From contig CAZDET010000012.1 of assembly GCA_964504335.1 (NCBI GenBank), positions 1 to 64,000 of the forward strand: a stretch of 64,000 nucleotides of DNA. Direction: 5' to 3'. Below are positions 45,668 through 55,762 of the stretch, piece by piece (position 1 is the first letter of the stretch; the number at the start of each line of letters is the position of its first letter). A program made the translations under genes and the position numbers. Origin of the DNA: CAZDET01 sp964504335. GTDB taxonomy: Bacteria; Bacteroidota; Bacteroidia; Chitinophagales; Saprospiraceae. A model generated the notes under the pieces. The model had not been told where the DNA came from and did no database searches. It worked only from the letters and a program-made list of their open reading frames with translations.

Positions 45668-48600
45668 CTACCTCAGCAACGTCACGCTGCCCATGTACGT
45701 ACGGATCTCGCCGTTGATGTAGGTGACTTTGGAGCGGTAGGCGTAGGCCCCTTGCGGGAGGAGCTTGCCGGTGCGCTGATGGCGGCCGTCCCAGGCGGCG
45801 GCGGGTTTATCACCGTTCATATCGGTGCTTTCCCAAAGGATTTCGCCCCAGGGAGAGTAGACGGCCACGTAGAATTCGGCCATCCCGACGCCGGCGGGTT
45901 TGAAGAAGCGGACGTCGCCCTGGCCGGCTTCGGGAGTAAAGGCGTTGGGGAAGTGGGTGGCGAAGAAGATGCCTGGGCCCAACTCCACACTGGCGGTGTC
46001 GGGGCAGCCCATGGGGTTGAGGGCCATCAGCGTGACGGTGTAGCGGTCTTCTTCATTTTCGACGTAGCGGTACTGGTGGACGGGGTTTTCGAGGTTGGAG
46101 CGCACGCCATCACCGAAGTCCCAGAGGTAGCTGTTGGCGTCTTCGCTGTAGTTGAGGAATTGGTACTGGCCGGGAATATCCAGTTGCTCGTAGCTCAGAC
46201 GGGCGATGGCCGATGGGATGATATCGACGGCGTCAATTAGCTCGAGGGTATCGGCGCACTGGCCCTGAAAGGTGGCGACGAGGCGGGCACTGTAGAGGCC
46301 GGGGGTATCGAAGGTGACGGTCGGTTCGCGCTCGGTTGACGTCTCGCCATTGCCGAAGGTCCATTCGTAGGCATCGGCGTCCACTGTATTATTCCGGAAG
46401 GTCACCTCTACGGGTACACAGCCGGCGGCGTCAGAGGGCTCAAAATCGACCTCGGGGGCGGCCAGCGAGGTATGCTGGATGACGGCCGTATCGCGGCAGC
46501 CGATGCCGTTGGAAGCAACCAGTCGGATGGTGTGCGTGCCGGGCTCGTCGAAGACGACGATCGGATTGGCCAATTTGGAAATGATGCGATCGCCCAAGTC
46601 CCAGGAATAATCACTGGCACCGGCGGTTTTATTGGCGATGCGCAAGGTGTCGGGTAACCCGCAGGTGTTGGTATCTCTGGAGACCATGCGGGCCTCCGGG
46701 CGTTCGTAGGCGACGATTTCAATGCGCGCTTCGTCGCTGAAGCAACCGTTTTCGCTGAAGGTGCGCAGGCGCACCTGGTAGCGGCCGGGCTCTTCGAAGG
46801 TATGGCAGGGAGCCACTTCGGTAGTACTTTCACCGTCGTCGAAGTACCATTCCTGGCTGAAGGCATTCTGGCTGGTATTGCTGAAACAGACCGAAAAGGG
46901 CGGGCAACCGGCCACGCGGTTGGCGTCCATCTCGGCAGTGGGGGCTCCCAGAATGATAATGTCTTGGGTAATGGTGGCCGGGCAGTCATTATCAGCGCCG
47001 TAGACCGTGAGACGGACGGTATAGGTGCCCGGCTCGGGGAAGGCGTAGCGCGGGTGGGTCTCCCGGCTGGTGGTACCGTTACCAAAGTCCCATTCACTGA
47101 CGCCCACCTGGGGCGATATATTTTCAAATTGCACCGTATCGCCCATACAGGCACTCGGCGGCGCGATGAAGCGGGCTTCGGGGGCGGCCCATACCTTGAT
47201 ATCGACGCGCGCCGTATCGTAGGCGCAGCCATTGTTGACGAATTGCTGCACCGTGTAGGTACCCGGCTCGGAGAAGGTATGGAATGCATTGGGTGCAGCG
47301 GTGGTACTACCGTCGCCAAAATCCCAGCGCACGCTGGAGCCAGGGGTGTTGAAGGCCCCAAAATCGACCGTCAGCGGGGCGCAGCCCCGGCTGGTATCGA
47401 CAGAGATAAAGGCTTTTACTTGTTTGGGGTGCACGAGCAGCTCGCGCTGAATCGTATCGATGCCGCACTCGTTGCCGGCAATCAGAGTAATGGGATAAAT
47501 CGTGAACGAATCACGAGCGTTGTAGTAAGTCTGACGGGGCGGATTGGCATCGACGGCATAGGTGCCATTGCCGAAATCCCACTGAAACCAATCGGGCTGG
47601 CCAATCGAGGTATTGCTAAAATCGACGAAGAGGGGCGAGCAGCCATCGTCTTTGTCAATTCCGAAATTGGCCCGCGGGATGGCTTTCACCAAAATGGAAT
47701 CTTCGCGGATCACTTCCTCACAGCCATTGCCGACGCGCAGACGGATGCGGTAGGTCGTATCGTTCATCGGCTGCGGGTATACCTGGGGCGGTGGAATGGA
47801 ATCGGTACTCGTTTGCCCATTGCCGAAATCCCATTCAAAACTTAAATGTGCACCGACGGAATTGTTGCGAAAATTGACCGTCAAGGGAGCACAACCCTGG
47901 TAGACATTGGGCGCAAAGCTCACCGTGGGAGAAGGCAGGATGGTGATTTCCTGCGTGTAGGTAGCCTTACAGCCCTGGCAGCTCGTCACGGTCAACTCCA
48001 CGGTGTAGGTACCCGCCTCGGTGTAAGTATGCGTGGGTTGTTCGCCGGTGCGCTTGACGCCGTCGCCAAAGTCCCACTGGTATTTGCATTCGCCGGACGA
48101 TGCATTGCGAAATTGCACCGGCTGATCGATACAGACCTGATCCGGAATAGTAAATCGCGCAACGGGCAACGGCTTGACAGTTAATTGTAGCATGTCGGTC
48201 GCTCTACAGCCGATTTCCGGATCGCTGAGGGTATACACATAGGCGTATACGCCCGGAGTCAGGGCCTCCAGGTCTACCTGTCCGGTCAGGGAGTCGACAA
48301 TAGCCGGTCCGCTCCAGTAGCCGCCTGTGGGGGTAGCGCTCTGGCCGATTCGGAAATCGGGCGTTCCCAGGCAGGCCTCCAAATCGGGGCCGGCCCAGAT
48401 ATTTGTGAAATCGACTACCTCTACCCGAACGGTATCGGATGCGGCGCAGGAGGTACCCCACTCGTGGCGGTAAATGTAGGTATGCCATCCATCGCCCGCC
48501 GCACGTAAATCGATGCGGCCGCTGAGCGAATCAATTCCCGGCCCTGCCCAAAAACCACCGGCAGGGGTGGCACTTAGATTCAGGGTTTCTTCGGTGATGC

Positions 48601-50485
48601 ACACGCGCTGGTCGCTACCGGCATCCAGCACTGCGGGTGGGCGCACGCGCACCACGGTGGAAGCTTCCACAAAGCACTCCCCTATTTCGTAAGTGATGCG
48701 AATAGGATAATCGCCGTACCCAAATCCGCCGGGTCCGCTTGCATTGAACACGCCATTGACCGGATCAACGACGCCCGGACCGTACCAGCGTACCTGCCCG
48801 CCTTCGGGATTGAAAGTGGCACCGGTAGCAATGTACAAATCAACATTGTTGCTGAGCGCACAGGTAAATACAGTGTCTACCAATTGAATATCCGGGATGG
48901 GCTCTACCGTAACCACAGTAAACTTATTGACCACGCAGCCACTGACGTCGATGTACTGGTATCTCAATTCGATCGGACCCGCTCCGCTGACGGCCGGATC
49001 GAAAACGCCGTTGGCCGGATCGGTAATACCGGGTCCGCTCCAGGCCCCCCCCTTGGGCGCAAACAACAACGTGCGCGGCGGATCATTTTCGCATATACTA
49101 AACGGATCTTCCACGACTACCGGCACGGCGGCCCGCACTTCGATCCTGGTGGTATCTGTAGAGCCACAGGCATCGGGCAGGGTATACCGAATCGTATAGG
49201 TACCCGGCCCGGCGGCCGCCGGATCAAAGGTGCCGTCGGGTGTCGTCGCAAAGCCCGACCAAATCCCCCCTGCCGGCTCGGCGGTCAGCTGGACGGGGTC
49301 CGAACTAAAACAAAGCGGAGCTGTGGGCCCATTGATATCGATATTTGCGGGTGTTTCGACTGCAATTTCGATGGTATCGGAGTAATTCCCGCAATCGCTA
49401 AAAATCGAAACTATTGCCTGCCCACTCGTATTGTAGGTAACGGAACCCGGATAGAAACCCGTGGCGGTAGCCGGGCTACCATTAATGAATTGCCATTCGA
49501 CGCGCTCGATAATATCCTGTTCGTAGTATTCGGCATCGGGTATATATATCACCTGGTTACAACCCGGTGGTTCCGGTGCTAGGGTCACCGATGGCGCGTC
49601 GTAGACGCGCACCGTTTCTTCCCAAATGGCGTCGTTGCATTCATTGCCTCCACTCAGGCGTACGGTATAAATACCCGGCCGTTTGAAGCGGATTTTGGGC
49701 TCCCAGTCATCGGGTCCCGTTCCATCAATATATTTTACCCCCCGGGAGGGCCTGACTCTCCATTCGAAATGGTCCAGATATTCGGATTGGTTTTCGATTT
49801 GCAATTCGTGCGGTGCGCAGCCGTCTTTCAGTGCCCCTCCAAGATCTACCTGCGGGTTGGGTTGGCCGATTACGTTGATGTATCCGGAATCGACGTCCAT
49901 ACCACAGCCGTTAAATGCGGTCACCTTTACCCAACGGCCACCGGGGGTATCGTATACTTTGGAGGGGTTGCGCTGATCGCTGTAGGTGCCATCTCCAAAA
50001 TCCCAATGTACACTATCGGCGTGGCAAATATCGACGGTCCAGCCCACCTCCTCGCCCTGGCAGACATCTTGTTGCACAAACTCCACTCGTGGCTTGTACT
50101 TTACCAATACCCCGGTACGGGTGAAGTGGCAAGAGGTCCTACCATTCGAGCAGGTCCGGTAGATTTCCAAACTGATATCAAAAATGCGAAAACCGGAGCT
50201 GGCACAGGCGGCAAAATCATTCCCATAGTAAGTATGAGTTTGGTCCGCAGTAGTAAAGACCGTATCACGGGTGCCGTCGCCCCAATTCCAGATATAGTAA
50301 TCAATATCCGGATCGGTGGTTAGGTTTTTCACCGTGAAGGCCGTCCCCTCGCAAACCACCGTCTGATCGCCATCGAGGATGAAGCGCGCTACGATGTCGC
50401 CGCAATCATCGCTGATGCACTGGCCCCACAAGTGGTGGGTCGTTGCTAAAAGGCAAAAACCGAAGATAAGTATGCGCAGTTGCAT
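45668..50485 (-). CDS. Giant PKD-repeat surface protein with T9SS type B sorting domain (giant 1)
   Basis: 1605 residues from ATG 50485. Signal peptide ends LWGQ. It begins with the same QCISDDCGDIVA block as giants 2 and 3 and keeps their order: about four PKD-like domains, five 'GG.WSGPG' repeats, nine PKD domains and a type B CTD (THFPNAFTPEAGQGDVRFFKP to TYMGSVTLLR). It is clearly the diverged member, and its 3' half is visibly richer in G+C than the other two. Its PorP gene is 103 bp upstream, with a long hairpin in the spacer. Inferred to be a T9SS-exported adhesin. Confidence 0.92.
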   Translation of the reverse strand: MQLRILIFGFCLLATTHHLWGQCISDDCGDIVARFILDGDQTVVCEGTAFTVKNLTTDPDIDYYIWNWGDGTRDTVFTTADQTHTYYGNDFAACASSGFRIFDISLEIYRTCSNGRTSCHFTRTGVLVKYKPRVEFVQQDVCQGEEVGWTVDICHADSVHWDFGDGTYSDQRNPSKVYDTPGGRWVKVTAFNGCGMDVDSGYINVIGQPNPQVDLGGALKDGCAPHELQIENQSEYLDHFEWRVRPSRGVKYIDGTGPDDWEPKIRFKRPGIYTVRLSGGNECNDAIWEETVRVYDAPSVTLAPEPPGCNQVIYIPDAEYYEQDIIERVEWQFINGSPATATGFYPGSVTYNTSGQAIVSIFSDCGNYSDTIEIAVETPANIDINGPTAPLCFSSDPVQLTAEPAGGIWSGFATTPDGTFDPAAAGPGTYTIRYTLPDACGSTDTTRIEVRAAVPVVVEDPFSICENDPPRTLLFAPKGGAWSGPGITDPANGVFDPAVSGAGPIELRYQYIDVSGCVVNKFTVVTVEPIPDIQLVDTVFTCALSNNVDLYIATGATFNPEGGQVRWYGPGVVDPVNGVFNASGPGGFGYGDYPIRITYEIGECFVEASTVVRVRPPAVLDAGSDQRVCITEETLNLSATPAGGFWAGPGIDSLSGRIDLRAAGDGWHTYIYRHEWGTSCAASDTVRVEVVDFTNIWAGPDLEACLGTPDFRIGQSATPTGGYWSGPAIVDSLTGQVDLEALTPGVYAYVYTLSDPEIGCRATDMLQLTVKPLPVARFTIPDQVCIDQPVQFRNASSGECKYQWDFGDGVKRTGEQPTHTYTEAGTYTVELTVTSCQGCKATYTQEITILPSPTVSFAPNVYQGCAPLTVNFRNNSVGAHLSFEWDFGNGQTSTDSIPPPQVYPQPMNDTTYRIRLRVGNGCEEVIREDSILVKAIPRANFGIDKDDGCSPLFVDFSNTSIGQPDWFQWDFGNGTYAVDANPPRQTYYNARDSFTIYPITLIAGNECGIDTIQRELLVHPKQVKAFISVDTSRGCAPLTVDFGAFNTPGSSVRWDFGDGSTTAAPNAFHTFSEPGTYTVQQFVNNGCAYDTARVDIKVWAAPEARFIAPPSACMGDTVQFENISPQVGVSEWDFGNGTTSRETHPRYAFPEPGTYTVRLTVYGADNDCPATITQDIIILGAPTAEMDANRVAGCPPFSVCFSNTSQNAFSQEWYFDDGESTTEVAPCHTFEEPGRYQVRLRTFSENGCFSDEARIEIVAYERPEARMVSRDTNTCGLPDTLRIANKTAGASDYSWDLGDRIISKLANPIVVFDEPGTHTIRLVASNGIGCRDTAVIQHTSLAAPEVDFEPSDAAGCVPVEVTFRNNTVDADAYEWTFGNGETSTEREPTVTFDTPGLYSARLVATFQGQCADTLELIDAVDIIPSAIARLSYEQLDIPGQYQFLNYSEDANSYLWDFGDGVRSNLENPVHQYRYVENEEDRYTVTLMALNPMGCPDTASVELGPGIFFATHFPNAFTPEAGQGDVRFFKPAGVGMAEFYVAVYSPWGEILWESTDMNGDKPAAAWDGRHQRTGKLLPQGAYAYRSKVTYINGEIRTYMGSVTLLR

Positions 50486-50513
50486 GGAGTCGATTTAGCT
50501 GAAGGATGTGCTT

Positions 50514-50565
50514 TAGACTTTAGGTTTTAGATCCACTAATACGATCTAAGTAAGGCTAAAGTCTA
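50514..50565 (-). promoter_or_regulatory. Long two-part hairpin in the porP1-giant 1 spacer
   Basis: Outer arms TAGACTTTAG (50514-50523) and CTAAAGTCTA (50556-50565) are a perfect 10-bp match; inner arms TTAGATC (50527-50533) and GATCTAA (50543-50549) add 7 bp around a 9-nt loop. The element ends 28 nt before the giant 1 ATG. It lacks a U-run. A role in partial termination, RNA processing or mRNA stability that sets the porin-to-giant ratio is a reasonable inference. Confidence 0.65.
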
Positions 50566-50588
50566 TGTTCTAAATCCTAAAACAGAAG

Positions 50589-51758
50589 TCACTTGTACCA
50601 AATCCCTTCCCAGCGTTTGCGGTGGGCGCGCCCGAGGGAGGGGCATTGGATGCGATTGCCATTGCCGAAGCCGTTTTGGCCGGCGCGGATGAGGCCGCAG
50701 AGGAGACCGTTGGATTGGATGCTGTACTTGGCGGTGAGTTCGAACGTGCCGCCGGTCATGGTGCGGAGGCCGCCGACGTTGATATCGTAGCTCAGACCGA
50801 TATCGATGGCCTGGCGGCGATCGAGGTTCCAGCCGAAGCCGATGTAACCAGTAAGGGCATCGGTGTTTTGGAAACCGGCAATCGGATTTCGATTGGTGTA
50901 AAACAGGCCAATGGAAGCCCCCTGGTAATAGCCCAGAAAGCCCATAGTGGACACGTCGAGCCCGCCTTGCCGTTCGTAGCGGACCTGCGGCACGAACCGA
51001 AATACATCCAATTTAGAACCCAATCGGAAAAAGGGCGCATACATGCCGAAATGCGCTACAAACCGGGTAGGCAAATTGGTACCGATTCCCAGAAGGGATT
51101 CCGTAGGCCCGGAATTCAAATTAAAATTCAAGGCATTGTGCACCGCGAATCCTACTTCGAATTCCATGCTTTCTTTCCACTTGGTGGGTTTATCCCAACG
51201 CAGCAGCGCGCCGAGATTGACCCCTCCGAAATTGACGGGACCGTTGCCCCCTTCGTTGAACTGACTCGGTAATACATTCCCATTTAGGTTGTCGAGCTGA
51301 TCGCTAAACACCAATCGATCCCAGTCCACTTGTTTGGTGGTGTAAAAAGGGGAAAAAGCGAGTCGGATATTCACTGGCCGCTGGCGGGTACCAAAAGCCA
51401 GGACGCCGGCAATTGGAATGCTAGCTGTCGTAGTCTGTAGCATCCCCTCCCCTTCTACGTCGCGTAATAACTGGAGACCCACTGCCAGGGGGGCACAATT
51501 TTCCAGACTCTCTACCGATACGTAGGCGGTATTAAACCCGCCGGGGATTTCATTCCACTGCCGACGGTAGGCGGTGGAAACGACGATCCCGCCGTCTTGT
51601 CCGACGTAGGCGGGGTTGCTGTAGACTGGAGTGTTGAAGAATTGAGTGAGGATGGGGTCCTGCGCGGCGACCGAAACGGTCAGAAAAAGTAAAAGCGGCA
51701 AAACTCCCACCTCGACCGCGCATCGAGGGGGAACTGATAGCCAGGAGGCTTTCCACAT
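50589..51758 (-). CDS. PorP/SprF family type IX secretion membrane protein (porP1)
   Basis: 389 residues from ATG 51758. The longer frame would begin with a TTG at 51803 that lies inside the promoter -7 box, so it is rejected. The signal peptide ends SVAAQ, and the barrel starts DPILTQFFNTPVYSNPAYVG. It keeps the family tail as IQCPSLGRAHRKRWEGIWYK. It is the most diverged of the three cassette barrels, matching the divergence of its partner giant 1. Inferred to be the outer membrane export/anchoring partner of giant 1. Confidence 0.92.
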   Translation of the reverse strand: MWKASWLSVPPRCAVEVGVLPLLLFLTVSVAAQDPILTQFFNTPVYSNPAYVGQDGGIVVSTAYRRQWNEIPGGFNTAYVSVESLENCAPLAVGLQLLRDVEGEGMLQTTTASIPIAGVLAFGTRQRPVNIRLAFSPFYTTKQVDWDRLVFSDQLDNLNGNVLPSQFNEGGNGPVNFGGVNLGALLRWDKPTKWKESMEFEVGFAVHNALNFNLNSGPTESLLGIGTNLPTRFVAHFGMYAPFFRLGSKLDVFRFVPQVRYERQGGLDVSTMGFLGYYQGASIGLFYTNRNPIAGFQNTDALTGYIGFGWNLDRRQAIDIGLSYDINVGGLRTMTGGTFELTAKYSIQSNGLLCGLIRAGQNGFGNGNRIQCPSLGRAHRKRWEGIWYK

Positions 51759-51800
51759 GAAGAAGCGCGTTACTAAGGTTTTGGAATTTCCTTTCGGCTT

Positions 51801-51832
51801 CAAATGTAAAAGTAACTCCTGGCACCACCAAA
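51801..51832 (-). promoter_or_regulatory. Bacteroidota-type promoter of porP1
   Basis: Read on the minus strand: TTTG (51832-51829), 20-nt spacer, TACATTTG (51808-51801), an exact match to TAnnTTTG with normal spacing. It lies 42 nt upstream of the ATG. Related, weaker boxes lie 41 nt from the ATGs of porP2 and porP3. Confidence 0.65.
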
Positions 51833-52004
51833 GGTCAATTTGTTAAACATTAGATTTAACAACATATTTAACAACTCTAACCTAATTTTTCCAATTTTGA
51901 CTCGATTCTATTTTGTGGATTGGCCATTTTAGTTTCAATTTGAATCGAATAAAAGGAATTGGATCGGGATGGGAAGCATCTCAATTTGGTTTAGTTGCCT
52001 AATC

Positions 52005-52041
52005 GAAAAAGCCCCTCCCCGCGAAGCGAGAAAGGGCTTTT
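52005..52041 (-). terminator. Rho-independent terminator of dnaK
   Basis: AAAGCCC (52008-52014) and GGGCTTT (52034-52040) form the stem, and on the minus strand the stem is followed by a T run. It lies 22 bp beyond the dnaK stop. The flanking A and T tracts would let it act on both strands. Confidence 0.85.
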
Positions 52042-52062
52042 ATATAAAGCTATAACGACAGC

Positions 52063-53991
<1,929 letters not shown>

Positions 53992-54264
53992 ACGGCGTGG
54001 GTTTGATATGTTTTTGCTGTCGTTATAGATAAAACTTCACCCTTCTTGATCAATGAGCATGCCAGGGGCTTCCCAGTTCGTTTCACATGCCCCGATGTCA
54101 GTATTTAACAAGGTGTACCCGCCATTTTGCCCGAAAGAAGGCTGCCAGGTTGACAGTTGATTGATGTTCTGGTGTTTTCTGGACTTTATTACAATCAGAC
54201 TGTTCATAAAGCGTGTATTGTTTATCAGAACATCATAGCATTACAGAACCAGAGTATCAGGAAC

Positions 54265-54624
54265 ATGCATTTAGACGAACTACGAGCCTACTGTCTCGCC
54301 AAACCAGGTAGCGCCGAGGATTTGCCCTTCGGAGACGACACCCTCGTATTCAAGGTGATGGGTAAATTATTCGCATTAACGGGTTTGGACGCAATCGAGC
54401 TGAAAGTAAATCTCAAATGCGATCCGCAACGGGCCATCGAACTCCGGGAGCGCTATCCGGAAGTCCAACCCGGCTATCACATGAACAAAAAGCACTGGAA
54501 TACCGTCGATTTCACGGGCGACCTGGAGGAATCGCTTCTACTTGAATTGATCGATCACTCCTATGATCTCGTGGTGGCGAAGCTGCCCAAAGCCCGGCGC
54601 GAAGAATTGAACGCAATGAAATGA
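54265..54624 (+). CDS. MmcQ/YjbR family protein
   Basis: 119 residues from ATG 54265; the frame is open upstream to 54157 but lacks family similarity there. It matches MmcQ/YjbR with LRAYCLAKPGSAEDLPFGDD, VFKVMGKLFALTG, NLKCDPQRAIELRERYP and GYHMNKKHWNTVDF. The fold (CyaY-like) is often annotated as DNA-binding, but its role is poorly defined. Its stop overlaps the start of the FAD oxidoreductase (ATGA at 54621), indicating coupling. Confidence 0.9.
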   Translation: MHLDELRAYCLAKPGSAEDLPFGDDTLVFKVMGKLFALTGLDAIELKVNLKCDPQRAIELRERYPEVQPGYHMNKKHWNTVDFTGDLEESLLLELIDHSYDLVVAKLPKARREELNAMK

Positions 54625-55682
54625 ATGACACCCCCGCCGATTTTATGATTGTAGGCCAGGGACTGGCCGGCAGCCTGCTGGGCTATCTGCTCGAACGCGA
54701 GGGAAAGTCGGTGGTGTTGATTGACCACCCCGACCAAACGGCGGCCACCTCCGTAGCTGCCGGTATTATCAACCCTATAACGGGGAGGCGCTTTGTCAAA
54801 AGCTGGCGCATTGATGAGCTGTTGCCGGTGGCACGCCAGCTTTACCGGGAGCTAGAAGCGGAACTCGGTCTGTCGTTCTGGCACGAATACCCGCTCCTGC
54901 GCACGCTGTTCAACCGCGGCGACCAAAACGATTGGCTCGCACGTACCGGTGAGGCTGCCTACGCGCCCTACATGGCCGAAACAGCGGAGTTGGGGCCACT
55001 CATAGCCCATACCCAACCTGCATTTGCCTACGGCCAGGTGCGCCGGGCCGCTCAGGTAGACATTGGAAGCCTCCGACAGGCGCTACGCCGACGTTGGATC
55101 AATGCAGGAAAGCTTCATCTACTCCCATTTGATTACGATCGATTACAAATAGAGTCGGGATCAGTCGCGTACGAATCGCTGCACGCCCGGCGATTGGTCT
55201 TTTGTGAAGGATGGCGGCTACGCTTCAACCCTTACTTCAACTATCTACCCTGGGGAGGCAACAAAGGAGAGGCCCTGATTGCCCGAATTCCGGACGCGCA
55301 CTTCGATCGCATCCTCAAACACCGAGTATTCATTGTACCGCTACACGAAGATCACTACTGGATTGGGGCCACTTCCGACAATAAATTCTCCGACGATCAG
55401 CCCAGCCCGGAAAACCGTCAATTCCTGGCTAAGCGATTATCAGAACTACTGACAGCTTCCTTTGAAATCGTGGAGCATCGCGCGGCCGTACGACCTACGG
55501 TAAAAGACCGGCGCCCTTTACTGGGGGCCCATCCCGATTTTTCCCAATTGTATATTTTCAACGGCCTCGGCACGAAGGGCGCTTCGCTAGCCCCATTTTT
55601 CGCGCACCAGCTTGCGGATTATCTGTTGGGTAGACGAACCGAACTGGACGAAAACGTGGCAATTTCGCGATTTAGCTACTAG
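54621..55682 (+). CDS. FAD-dependent oxidoreductase, DAO family
   Basis: 353 residues. The N-terminal FAD-binding fold is clear (IVGQGLAGSLLGYLLEREGK then SVVLID, and TSVAAGIINPITGRRF). C-terminal RPTVKDRRPLLGAHP and FNGLGTKGASLAPFFA match the second FAD/substrate segment of D-amino acid oxidase/glycine oxidase-type enzymes. The substrate is unknown; ThiO- or MnmC-like activity cannot be decided from sequence alone. It is coupled to the MmcQ/YjbR gene. Confidence 0.88.
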   Translation: MNDTPADFMIVGQGLAGSLLGYLLEREGKSVVLIDHPDQTAATSVAAGIINPITGRRFVKSWRIDELLPVARQLYRELEAELGLSFWHEYPLLRTLFNRGDQNDWLARTGEAAYAPYMAETAELGPLIAHTQPAFAYGQVRRAAQVDIGSLRQALRRRWINAGKLHLLPFDYDRLQIESGSVAYESLHARRLVFCEGWRLRFNPYFNYLPWGGNKGEALIARIPDAHFDRILKHRVFIVPLHEDHYWIGATSDNKFSDDQPSPENRQFLAKRLSELLTASFEIVEHRAAVRPTVKDRRPLLGAHPDFSQLYIFNGLGTKGASLAPFFAHQLADYLLGRRTELDENVAISRFSY

Positions 55683-55762
55683 TTTTGTGTATTACTGAAG
55701 CAGGAAGCATCCATGAGGCAACCAGAAGCAGATCATCTATCGAACCCACAAATCATTCATTC

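Noticed and set aside
46802..47845. 347-codon plus-strand ORF inside giant 1
   Set aside because: Shadow frame of a G+C-rich PKD coding region; no start context or homology of its own.
28182..51758. CRISPR-like periodic repeats in the giant genes
   Set aside because: The periodicity is that of ~240-bp protein domains with variable DNA; there are no short identical repeats with unique spacers.
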